64,000 nucleotides of DNA from RGIG7450 sp045648785. Its GTDB lineage: Bacteria; Bacillota; Clostridia; RUG12999. The notes beneath the pieces are model-generated. The model saw nothing but the letters and a program-made list of their open reading frames with translations, had not been told where the DNA came from and ran no database searches. The translations under genes and the position numbers were made by a program. This document shows positions 53,149 to 60,378 of this stretch, piece by piece; within the stretch, counting starts at the first letter, position 1; each line of letters opens with the position of its first letter. The stretch spans positions 1 through 64,000 of the forward strand of contig JAZROP010000041.1 in the NCBI GenBank assembly GCA_045648785.1, given 5' to 3'.

Positions 53149-54030
53149 ATGATAGTTACACTTAAAAATAATATGTTTTCAGCACAGATTGACAGTTACG
53201 GTGCACAGCTTATCTCAATGAAGGATAATGCGGGCACAGAATATATCTGGCAGAGAAAAGAACCTTACTGGAGCGAATGTGCACCCATTTTATTCCCGAT
53301 TGTTGGCAGACCACTTAATGGTGTTATTACAATTGATGGTAAGGACTATGAAATGGGTACTCACGGTTTCGCAAGACATTCTGAATTTGAGGTTTTAACA
53401 CAGACTGATGATGTTGCTGTTTTCATGATTAAAACCACGGAAGAAAATTATAAAAATTATCCATATTATTTTGAACTTTACATCACATATTCATTAGATG
53501 ATGAGGGCATTAATACTGAAATGAAAGTTGTTAATGCTGACAAAAAAGAAATCTTTTTTGGTATTGGTGGACACCCAGCTATCTGCTGGCCTATCTATGA
53601 GGGAGACACATTTGACGATTATGTAATAGACTTTGGTGCAGATTATGACATTACTGCTCTGACCAGTGACGATGATGTATTTATCTTGCCTGATTCGGCA
53701 TATAAATTAAAATTGGAAAATGGCGTACTCCCTGTTAAAAGAGAACTTTTTAATTCTGATGCAGTTGTTATTGAAAGAGCACCCTTTAACAGCCTTAAAT
53801 TTATTAACAAAAAAGGAAAGGGCATTAGATTTGAATTTGAAAACTTTAAAAGCTTTGCAATGTGGACAATGACTCATCCGGACGGAGCACCTTATCTTTG
53901 CTTTGAACCATGGAATTCTATGGGGAAAAGAATGGGTGAAAATTCAAACCTCAAAGAAAAAATGGATATTGTAAAGCTTGCAAAGGAAAAAGAATTTGTT
54001 TGTTCGTACAAAATTTCTCCGATAAACTAA
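53149..54030 (+). CDS. Aldose 1-epimerase family protein (LacX-like)
   Basis: A 293-residue galactose mutarotase-like beta-sandwich protein of the LacX/YihR-type group. The segment QLISMKD near the start, the MGTHGFARHSEFEV motif with the catalytic-type His (about 67) and IGGHPAICWP (second His, about 143) are visible. Such enzymes interconvert alpha and beta anomers of sugars or sugar phosphates. Monocistronic, with its own promoter and terminator. Ribosome site AAAGGAG. Confidence 0.9.
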   Translation: MIVTLKNNMFSAQIDSYGAQLISMKDNAGTEYIWQRKEPYWSECAPILFPIVGRPLNGVITIDGKDYEMGTHGFARHSEFEVLTQTDDVAVFMIKTTEENYKNYPYYFELYITYSLDDEGINTEMKVVNADKKEIFFGIGGHPAICWPIYEGDTFDDYVIDFGADYDITALTSDDDVFILPDSAYKLKLENGVLPVKRELFNSDAVVIERAPFNSLKFINKKGKGIRFEFENFKSFAMWTMTHPDGAPYLCFEPWNSMGKRMGENSNLKEKMDIVKLAKEKEFVCSYKISPIN

Positions 54031-54034
54031 AATT

Positions 54035-54063
54035 AAAAGCACCCCAAAAGGGTGCTTTTTTAA
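54035..54063 (+). terminator. Terminator of the epimerase gene
   Basis: AAAAGCACCC and GGGTGCTTTTTT form a short stem around CAAAA, with a T run. Confidence 0.85.
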
Positions 54064-54090
54064 TATTTAAAAAGAAATTTCAAAAAAAGC

Positions 54091-54119
54091 TTGATTTTAT
54101 AATTTTGTTGTGTTATAAT
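54091..54119 (+). promoter_or_regulatory. Promoter of tRNA-Arg
   Basis: TTGATT (54091-54096), 17 nt, TATAAT (54114-54119), 20 nt before the tRNA. Confidence 0.7.
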
Positions 54120-54139
54120 ACTATCTGTTGCATATGAAT

Positions 54140-54216
54140 GCGCTGTTAGCTCAGCTGGATAGAGTGTTTGGCTACGAACCAAAAGGTCAGGGGTTCGAAT
54201 CCCTTACAGCGCGCCA
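54140..54216 (+). tRNA. tRNA-Arg (anticodon ACG)
   Basis: A 77-nt tRNA: acceptor GCGCTGT with ACAGCGC, discriminator G, encoded CCA; anticodon loop CTACGAA gives ACG. A34 is the target of TadA (gene at 12277). Confidence 0.97.
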
Positions 54217-54218
54217 AT

Positions 54219-54250
54219 AAAAAAGGACATCTTTTGATGTCCTTTTTTAA
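54219..54250 (+). terminator. Terminator of tRNA-Arg
   Basis: AAAAAAGGACATC, a 4-nt loop, and GATGTCCTTTTTT. Confidence 0.88.
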
Positions 54251-54258
54251 TATAGATA

Positions 54259-54288
54259 TTGACAAATATGTTTATTTTCAGCTAAAAT
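54259..54288 (+). promoter_or_regulatory. Promoter of the fumarase alpha gene
   Basis: TTGACA (54259-54264), 18 nt, TAAAAT (54283-54288). Confidence 0.6.
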
Positions 54289-54325
54289 AAAAGTAATAAA
54301 AATATTTATAGAAAGAGGGATAACC

Positions 54326-55165
54326 ATGAGAGAGATTGAAGCGAATGTTATAACAGATAAGATTTCAGAAATGTGTATAAGTGCAAACTGCAACCTGAAT
54401 TGTGATATTTTAAATGCAGTAAAAGCCGGTATTAACAATGAAACTGCAGCTACTGCAGTCGATATTCTTGAATCTATTGTAAAAAATGCTGAGATTGCCG
54501 GAGAAAAGCAGGTTCCAATATGTCAGGATACAGGTATGGCGATTTTTTTTGTTGAGGTTGGTCAGGATGTTCATATTAACGGAAACCTCACAGATGCTAT
54601 AAACCTTGGTGTAAAAAAAGGGTATGAGGAAGGTTTTCTCAGAAAGTCGGTTGTAAAAGACCCGATAAGACGAGGTAATACAGGAGACAATACCCCTGCA
54701 GTTATACATTATGACATAGTTCCGGGCGATAAAATTAAAATAATCTTTATGCCAAAAGGATTTGGCAGTGAAAATATGAGCCGGCTTAAAATGTTAAAAC
54801 CCTCTGAGGGTGCAGAGGGCGTAATTGATTTTGTTGTTGAAACAGTAAAACTTGCGAGTTCAAACCCATGTCCACCGGTGGTTGTGGGAGTTGGTATTGG
54901 TGGAAGTATGGAAAAGGCAGCACTTTTATCAAAGCTTGCACTTTCAAGACCAGTTGACTCTGTAAATGAAGATGAATATTACGCTGAAATGGAAAAGCTT
55001 TTGCTTGAAAAAATAAACCTTACCGGAGTTGGACCTCAGGGACTTGGTGGAAAAACAACTGCACTTGGTGTTAATATAGAAACTTATCCCACTCACATTG
55101 CCGGACTTCCGGTTGCAGTTAATATAAGCTGCCATGTGACGCGTCACGCAGAGACTATTATTTAA
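54326..55165 (+). CDS. Class I fumarate hydratase, alpha subunit
   Basis: A 279-residue protein equal to the N-terminal (alpha) part of class I, iron-sulphur fumarases and tartrate dehydratases. Cluster cysteines are visible in VPICQDTG (about 66), SNPCPP and ISCHVTRHA; GVGIGGSMEKAA and GPQGLGGKTTALGVN are family signatures. It hydrates fumarate to malate together with a beta subunit. The beta gene normally follows directly, but here a convergent yunB gene overlaps the stop by 4 nt, so beta must be elsewhere or lost. The related L-tartrate dehydratase cannot be excluded. Confidence 0.9.
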   Translation: MREIEANVITDKISEMCISANCNLNCDILNAVKAGINNETAATAVDILESIVKNAEIAGEKQVPICQDTGMAIFFVEVGQDVHINGNLTDAINLGVKKGYEEGFLRKSVVKDPIRRGNTGDNTPAVIHYDIVPGDKIKIIFMPKGFGSENMSRLKMLKPSEGAEGVIDFVVETVKLASSNPCPPVVVGVGIGGSMEKAALLSKLALSRPVDSVNEDEYYAEMEKLLLEKINLTGVGPQGLGGKTTALGVNIETYPTHIAGLPVAVNISCHVTRHAETII

Positions 55166-55779
55166 CGGATAATATTTGCATAATTATCAGGAATATCACC
55201 AACAAGGACAAGCTGAACAACCGGTATTGTATTTGAAATACTGACCCTGCTTTGATATGCAGACAAGGAATATAAAATGTCCGTTTCTATGATTAAATTT
55301 ACTGAAAACTGCGTTTGATTTATGCCTGCTGATTTAAATGAATCTTCAAAACGGACCTGTACATTCGATACCGGTGCAATTCTATATGATATTTTAGGGC
55401 CGACGTTCAGCAGAATGGGGAGTCCTAAAACATTTCCGATTGGAATTTTGACCTTAATTCCGTCTGACGTTGAAAGTCCCTGTAAAATTGCGGTAGACAT
55501 TTCTGTTTGGAGTATATTAATTTTTTCGATATCGGTGTTTATTGCAGATATATTACCGGCAGGGGATTTATCTTTGACTAAGATATTGCTGTAAAGCTCG
55601 CTGTTTTCACTTAAAAACTGATTAGCAATTTTGGTTACCAGTTTTGTAGTGCTGCGTGTTGCCTGTGCTCGGGCAATTTCATTTGCCGCAACAAAAAAAC
55701 GACAAACCAAAAATATAGATACAGCGGTGATTAATATTATAGTAATGATAAGTTTTAGCTTTCTATTTTTTCGGAGCAT
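55162..55779 (-). CDS. yunB: Sporulation protein YunB
   Basis: About 205 residues: one N-terminal membrane helix (about 8-28) and an outside domain of alternating strands. The pattern ARAQATRSTTKLVTKIAN after the helix, IPIGNVLGLPIL in the middle and the C-terminal VVQLVLVGDIP match YunB, a mother-cell (SigE-dependent) sporulation protein in Bacillus, of unknown biochemistry. Start ATG 55779 follows AAGGTGGTG by 10 nt. It lies 53 nt behind a 35-codon membrane peptide gene. Confidence 0.88.
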   Translation of the reverse strand: MLRKNRKLKLIITIILITAVSIFLVCRFFVAANEIARAQATRSTTKLVTKIANQFLSENSELYSNILVKDKSPAGNISAINTDIEKINILQTEMSTAILQGLSTSDGIKVKIPIGNVLGLPILLNVGPKISYRIAPVSNVQVRFEDSFKSAGINQTQFSVNLIIETDILYSLSAYQSRVSISNTIPVVQLVLVGDIPDNYANIIR

Positions 55780-55832
55780 AAGTATATTACACCACCTTAT
55801 ATACATTATACTCATATTCCGGATGGCTGTGA

Positions 55833-55940
55833 TTAATTCATAAAGTTTGCTATAAGGACATAAACAGAGCTGAGAAGAATGCTTCCTGCCACCATTACGG
55901 CAAGAACGGAAGCTATAATTTGTTTTGTGCGCTGCTTCAA
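55833..55940 (-). CDS. 35-residue single-helix membrane peptide
   Basis: A tiny gene, starting TTG at 55940 with GAGGTG 6 nt before it, encoding MKQRTKQIIASV followed by a hydrophobic stretch to the C-terminal ANFMN. The shape (basic N-terminus, one membrane helix) is like other very small Firmicutes membrane proteins, for example the DUF4044/Prli42 type, although I cannot show kinship. A good promoter (TTGAAA, 17 nt, TATACT) lies just upstream, which supports expression. Probably cotranscribed with yunB. Confidence 0.65.
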   Translation of the reverse strand: MKQRTKQIIASVLAVMVAGSILLSSVYVLIANFMN

Positions 55941-55958
55941 TTAAATCACCTCATTTTA

Positions 55959-55987
55959 AGTATATATCAATAGATGTTTTTTTTCAA
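55959..55987 (-). promoter_or_regulatory. Promoter of the 35-residue peptide and yunB
   Basis: TTGAAA (55982-55987), 17 nt, TATACT (55959-55964) on the minus strand. Confidence 0.55.
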
Positions 55988-56000
55988 GAGGAATTTTGAA

Positions 56001-56738
56001 ATGAATTTTGTGAAAATACCCAACAATCCTATAAATTCATCTGCAGTGCTGATTGCAAAAAATGTACCCATGCAGGTTGCTGAAAAATTGGAAAAACTTA
56101 ATATAACTCCGCTGTTTGGTGATACGATACAATATGATGTTGAAGCGGTAAGTTTTCATATTGATACTCAGATTATTCATGTGGGAAATGACCGGTTTGT
56201 TGTGTCACCATATGTTTATGAACATTATAAAAAGGTTTTACCGGGAGCTAAACTTATTATTGGAGCAAGTAATTCCTGCGGTACTTATCCTGCCGATGCG
56301 GCATATAATGTAGCGAGCCTGGGGAAGTATGTAATACATAATTTTAAATATACCGATAAGGTTGTTTTATCTGAAATAAAGGGAGAAAAAATTCAGGTAG
56401 CACAAGGATACAGCAAATGTTCAATTTGTATTGTAGATGAAAATTCGGTTATAACAGAGGATAAAGGTATAGCACGAACACTTAAAAGAAATAATATAGA
56501 TGTTCTTGAAATTTCTGCGGGTGATGTGCTTTTACGTGGTATGGATTATGGCTTTCTGGGAGGAGCGTCCGGAAAGCTTTCAAAAAATATTCTTGCCTTT
56601 GCAGGAGATATTAAAACTCACAGAGATTACGCTAAGATACGAGATTTTTGTTTAATCAGGAATGTTGAGCCGCTGAGTCTTTGTGATGGGAAACTTATTG
56701 ATATCGGGTCAATCATTCCTGTGCTTGAAAAGGAGTGA
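56001..56738 (+). CDS. DUF6873-like (GME fold) protein
   Basis: A 245-residue soluble protein. I recall similar Clostridia proteins annotated as DUF6873 with a guanidine-group-modifying enzyme (GME, amidinotransferase/deiminase) fold. Visible elements are VSFHIDTQIIHVGNDRFVV, a CSICIVDENSVIT strand, SAGDVLLRGMDYGFLGGASG and GDIKTH. The HID and late Cys and His elements are reminiscent of the propeller fold, but a catalytic triad is not obvious. Start ATG 56001 follows AGAGGA. It overlaps the ytxC region by sharing that gene's ribosome site, so they form an operon. Substrate unknown. Confidence 0.7.
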   Translation: MNFVKIPNNPINSSAVLIAKNVPMQVAEKLEKLNITPLFGDTIQYDVEAVSFHIDTQIIHVGNDRFVVSPYVYEHYKKVLPGAKLIIGASNSCGTYPADAAYNVASLGKYVIHNFKYTDKVVLSEIKGEKIQVAQGYSKCSICIVDENSVITEDKGIARTLKRNNIDVLEISAGDVLLRGMDYGFLGGASGKLSKNILAFAGDIKTHRDYAKIRDFCLIRNVEPLSLCDGKLIDIGSIIPVLEKE

Positions 56739-56743
56739 ACCGC

Positions 56744-57493
56744 TTGAGAATTGTTGTTGACACTTCTCATGATATCACACATTTATTTAAAATTCTTTCT
56801 GAGAACATCAAAAAGAATAATATAAAAGCAGACTGTTTGCTGGAGAATTACATTATAATTTCAGGCAATGGTGTTAAACTGAAAAACATCGTCGCACAGA
56901 CGGTTGCCGGATATATAATTGATAATTATGAAAGAAAAATGTTATATGATATTATTCGGGATTTTGAGCTGTTAAAAACAGAAACGGAAGAAATAACCGC
57001 GTGCATTGTAAATGATAAAGAACTTATTAGCTCGCGGCTGAAAATGCTTTCAGATGAAATTATGCCGAGTATTTCGTCCGGGAGAGTTAATATAGATGGC
57101 CTGCTAAGTTTCAGGCTTGAAAATTATAAAAATGAACTTCGGTTTACTACTGAATATTTAATTGATGAGCTGATGGCGAAAAAATCATACGATGAATTTA
57201 TTGGACTTATGAAGTATTTTACAGAAATTCAGTCGCCCGTTACTGATACCGTTATTCTAACTGAGTCATCAGGTGAATATGTACTGACTGACTTATCGGG
57301 AAATCCGGTTATGCTGAAATTTGATGAAGAATTTGCGGGCGAGCTTGCCCCGCTTGGATTAAGCCACGAAGACCTTTTGATAAGTAATCTTATGGCGGCA
57401 ATGCCAAGGAAAATTGTTTTTAATAATGTAAATGAAGATAAGCCTATAATTAATACAATAAACCGTATTTTTGAAGGCAGAATAACACATTGA
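56744..57493 (+). CDS. ytxC: YtxC-like sporulation-associated protein
   Basis: About 249 residues, soluble, mixed helix and strand, with no membrane helix. It resembles the YtxC family annotated as putative sporulation protein: the central NYKNELRFTTEYLIDELMAKKSYDEFIGLMKYF-type helix pair (about 130-165) and a terminal segment ending in NRIFEGRI. Start TTG 56744 lies 8 nt after AAGGAG; the GTG at 56735 overlaps that site. It sits between the DUF6873-like gene and trmB. Function unknown. Confidence 0.8.
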   Translation: MRIVVDTSHDITHLFKILSENIKKNNIKADCLLENYIIISGNGVKLKNIVAQTVAGYIIDNYERKMLYDIIRDFELLKTETEEITACIVNDKELISSRLKMLSDEIMPSISSGRVNIDGLLSFRLENYKNELRFTTEYLIDELMAKKSYDEFIGLMKYFTEIQSPVTDTVILTESSGEYVLTDLSGNPVMLKFDEEFAGELAPLGLSHEDLLISNLMAAMPRKIVFNNVNEDKPIINTINRIFEGRITH

Positions 57494-57508
57494 AAGGTAA
57501 ATTAATTT

Positions 57509-58144
57509 ATGCGAATGAGAAGAAAAAAACACCGTGAGGAAAGGATGGAAATCTGCTCGTCGGTAATGATACAGGAGCCTTTTCCAAAAGGTGAAATAAA
57601 AAAGGTTTTCGGCAACGAAAACCCTATACATATAGAAATAGGCTGTGGTAAAGGTGGGTTTATTACAGAACTTGCCTGTACAAATCCTGATGTAAACTAC
57701 ATTGCAGTTGAAAAAAACGGTGATGTTCTGGTACTTGCAATGGAAAAGGCAATGGCAAAGGGACTTAAAAATGTTAGGTTTATTTTTGGTGATGCAACTC
57801 ATCTGGAAGATATTGTTGCACCTGGAGAAATAAATCGGATTTACATAAACTTTTGTGACCCATGGCACAAATCGGGGTATGCAAAAAGAAGGCTTACACA
57901 TCGCAATTATCTTGCGATTTATAAAAAACTTCTTGAGCCGACGGGTGGTGAGGTTTTTTTTAAAACGGATAACAGAAAGCTTTTTGAGTTTTCTCTTAAC
58001 GAATGTGCAGATACAGGACTGAAGATGAGAAACATTACCCTAGATTTACATAACAGCGGTTATGAGGGCAACATAATGACTGAATATGAAAAATTGTTTT
58101 CCGAACAGGGAATGCCAATTTACAGACTTGAAATTCAATATTAA
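57509..58144 (+). CDS. trmB: tRNA (guanine46-N7)-methyltransferase
   Basis: A 211-residue class I methyltransferase that makes m7G46 in tRNAs. SAM site IEIGCGKGGF (about 49-58), YIAVEK, and the catalytic NFCDPWHKSGYAKRRLT (about 117-133, with the Asp) are standard TrmB motifs. The N-terminus is very basic (MRMRRKKHREER), as expected for tRNA contact. Last gene of the DUF6873-ytxC-trmB operon. Confidence 0.96.
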   Translation: MRMRRKKHREERMEICSSVMIQEPFPKGEIKKVFGNENPIHIEIGCGKGGFITELACTNPDVNYIAVEKNGDVLVLAMEKAMAKGLKNVRFIFGDATHLEDIVAPGEINRIYINFCDPWHKSGYAKRRLTHRNYLAIYKKLLEPTGGEVFFKTDNRKLFEFSLNECADTGLKMRNITLDLHNSGYEGNIMTEYEKLFSEQGMPIYRLEIQY

Positions 58145-58174
58145 AAAGACGGGTAAGTGCCCGTCTTTAGTTTT
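58145..58174 (+). terminator. Terminator of trmB
   Basis: AAAGACGGG and CCCGTCTTT (58160-58168), 6-nt loop, T-rich tail. Confidence 0.82.
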
Positions 58175-58889
58175 ATTTATAATTCTTTTCAACAAATTCG
58201 ATGATAGGTGTTGGATCGTCAAGACCGTGAGGGTGGTGACCGCACATTGATTTTCCGATAACTTTGAGTGTGCCGCCGTGTTCTTTATAATAATTCTCAA
58301 GAACTTTTCCATTTTCCTCGTATAAAACAACAACATCTGCATTTCCGTATAGCATAATAATGGGAATATTGTTTTCAATAAGTGGAGCCATATTGTCAAT
58401 GGGGCTCTTGCGGAAATTTACAATTGTAGATTTATTTACGCCATATGCATCTACAAGTTCACGCCAGAAGGCTGCACTTGTATCTCTTGAAAGTTCGCCC
58501 AGACCTGCCAGACTTAAAATGTTAAGTACCGGTGCATCAAGATACATAACGGCAACGAGCTCGGGGTGAAGCTCTGCAAGCTTTGCCGCTTGCAGACCGC
58601 CACAGCTCATACCCTCTGCAATAATTCTTTCGGATGCATTAAGCTCTTTTGCACAATATTTTATGAAATCTGCCATAATTTCTGTTTCGACATCGGGAGC
58701 CCAACGATTGCGATGGTATATGTGTATAAGATAGTATCCGCGGTCGAGCATTGCTTCATCAAAACCGGGGAATGCATCAAGGTATTCTGTTTTTAATAGC
58801 ATTTTGCCGTTTGGTTCGCGGCTTGGATAAATAATAACCGCTTTTCTTTCGGCAAAATAAAATTCCTTCTTTTTGTATTTGTCAAACAT
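58173..58889 (-). CDS. Alpha/beta hydrolase
   Basis: A 238-residue hydrolase without signal peptide. The nucleophile elbow GMSCGG lies at about 92-97 (Ser), an Asp follows in LYGNADVVVLYEE (about 185), and the His is in MCGHHPHGLDD (about 218-225). It has the look of an acyl or acetyl esterase. Substrate unknown. Monocistronic, ATG after GGAGAC, with its own promoter. It lies between trmB and the eno terminator. Confidence 0.85.
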   Translation of the reverse strand: MFDKYKKKEFYFAERKAVIIYPSREPNGKMLLKTEYLDAFPGFDEAMLDRGYYLIHIYHRNRWAPDVETEIMADFIKYCAKELNASERIIAEGMSCGGLQAAKLAELHPELVAVMYLDAPVLNILSLAGLGELSRDTSAAFWRELVDAYGVNKSTIVNFRKSPIDNMAPLIENNIPIIMLYGNADVVVLYEENGKVLENYYKEHGGTLKVIGKSMCGHHPHGLDDPTPIIEFVEKNYK

Positions 58890-58920
58890 AAATATGTCTC
58901 CGTAGTTTTAATATAAATTC

Positions 58921-58949
58921 ATTTTATCACTATGGATTTTTTTTGTCAA
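58921..58949 (-). promoter_or_regulatory. Promoter of the alpha/beta hydrolase
   Basis: TTGACA (58944-58949), 17 nt, TAAAAT (58921-58926) on the minus strand. Confidence 0.7.
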
Positions 58950-58992
58950 TAAAAGTATGAAATTATCTGTTGTTTTTGACGTGGTTGTAATT

Positions 58993-59041
58993 GCTATAAA
59001 CAAAAAAAGTCCGCTACGCACGGACTTTTTTTGTTTATAGC
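58993..59041 (-). terminator. Terminator of the glycolysis operon (21-bp perfect stem)
   Basis: A perfect 21-bp inverted repeat (58993-59013 and 59021-59041) with a 7-nt loop; the inner part is AAAAAAAGTCCG with CGGACTTTTTTT. The outer arm covers the last codons and stop of eno. Confidence 0.9.
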
Positions 59042-60324
59042 AGTTTATGGATATGACTTTTTTCACCAAGTTCTTCTTCGATGCGAAGAAGTCTGTTGTA
59101 TTTTGCGGTTCTTTCACTTCGGGATGGGGCACCTGTTTTAATTTGCCCTGCACCGAGAGCAACTGCAAGGTCAGCAATGGTGGTGTCTTCCGTTTCGCCA
59201 CTTCGATGGGAGATGATGGCGTTATAGCCATGTCGGTGAGCAACATCCACTGCCTCAAGAGTTTCTGTCAGAGTGCCGATTTGATTAACCTTAATTAGTA
59301 TTGCATTAGCGCAACCTATCTCAATACCTGTTCTTAGTCTTGCTGTGTTTGTAACAAATAAATCATCGCCCACAAGCTGTAGCTTACCGCCAAGCTTTTT
59401 TGTCAGTAGCTTCCATCCGTCAAAATCTTCCTCGGCAAGACCGTCTTCGATTGAATAAATTGGATATTTGTCGGCAAGTGTGGCAAGATATTCAACCATT
59501 TCTTCGGCTGTTTTGAATTCTCCTGTTTTCCAGAACATATAACCCTGTTTGCCGGCTTTTAATGCCTCATCATACATTTCTGTTGCTGCAACATCAAGAG
59601 CTATTTTAAAATCCTCACCGGGTGTGTAGCCTGCCTCTGTTATTGCCTGAAGAATAAGCTCGATAGCTTCCTCGTCCGATTTTAAGTTTGGTGCAAATCC
59701 ACCTTCATCGCCGACAGAGGTAGAGTATCCGCTTTTCTTTAAAACGGATTTTAATTTATAAAACACCTCACAACTCATTCTCATACATTCAGCAAAAGAA
59801 AGTGCACCAACCGGCATTATCATAAATTCCTGGACACTTAAGGAGTTGTCGGCATGTTTACCACCGTTTAAAATGTTCATCATAGGCATAGGAAGCAGGC
59901 GTGCATTTACACCGCCAATATAATTATACAGACTTGTGCCAAGTGAAAGAGCGGCAGCTCGTGCACATGCGAGAGAAACTCCCAAAATAGCGTTTGCGCC
60001 AAGATTTGATTTATTGCCTGTTTTATCAAGCGATATCATTGCTCTGTCAATCAAGCATTGGTCAAGTACATTCATGCCGATTATTTCAGGAGATATAATT
60101 TTATTTACATTATCAACAGCCCTTTGTACGCCTTTTCCATCAAAACGCTTATCTCCGTCGCGAAGCTCGTGAGCCTCATACTGACCGGTTGATGCCCCCG
60201 AAGGCACTGATGCGCGTCCAATAGCTCCGCAATCGGTGCATACATCTACTTCTACAGTAGGAAAACCTCTTGAATCAATGATTTCACGAGCGTAAACGCC
60301 TGTAATTTTAATATGTTTATGCAT
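59035..60324 (-). CDS. eno: Enolase
   Basis: A 429-residue enolase turning 2-phosphoglycerate into PEP. It has the SGASTGQYEAHELRD loop, SVGDEGGFAPN (catalytic Glu region), the catalytic Lys in ILIKVNQIGTLTE, and SHRSGETED. Full length. Its last codons lie inside the terminator stem. Its AAAGGAG ribosome site lies in the 3' arm of a hairpin right behind gpmI, so translation and read-through may be tuned. Fourth gene of pgk-tpiA-gpmI-eno. Confidence 0.98.
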   Translation of the reverse strand: MHKHIKITGVYAREIIDSRGFPTVEVDVCTDCGAIGRASVPSGASTGQYEAHELRDGDKRFDGKGVQRAVDNVNKIISPEIIGMNVLDQCLIDRAMISLDKTGNKSNLGANAILGVSLACARAAALSLGTSLYNYIGGVNARLLPMPMMNILNGGKHADNSLSVQEFMIMPVGALSFAECMRMSCEVFYKLKSVLKKSGYSTSVGDEGGFAPNLKSDEEAIELILQAITEAGYTPGEDFKIALDVAATEMYDEALKAGKQGYMFWKTGEFKTAEEMVEYLATLADKYPIYSIEDGLAEEDFDGWKLLTKKLGGKLQLVGDDLFVTNTARLRTGIEIGCANAILIKVNQIGTLTETLEAVDVAHRHGYNAIISHRSGETEDTTIADLAVALGAGQIKTGAPSRSERTAKYNRLLRIEEELGEKSHIHKLL

Positions 60325-60362
60325 AAAAAATACTCCTTTCGTATTTATACAAAAGGAGTATT
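60322..60362 (-). terminator. Hairpin with T run covering the eno ribosome site
   Basis: On the minus strand AATACTCCTTT pairs with AAAGGAGTATT (60329-60339 with 60352-60362), an 11-bp perfect stem with extra inner pairs, followed at once by T6 and the eno ATG. The 3' arm is the eno Shine-Dalgarno. It can act as partial terminator, as a translation block, or as an RNA end stabiliser. Confidence 0.65.
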
Positions 60363-60378
60363 CCCAAATTTTTAATTT

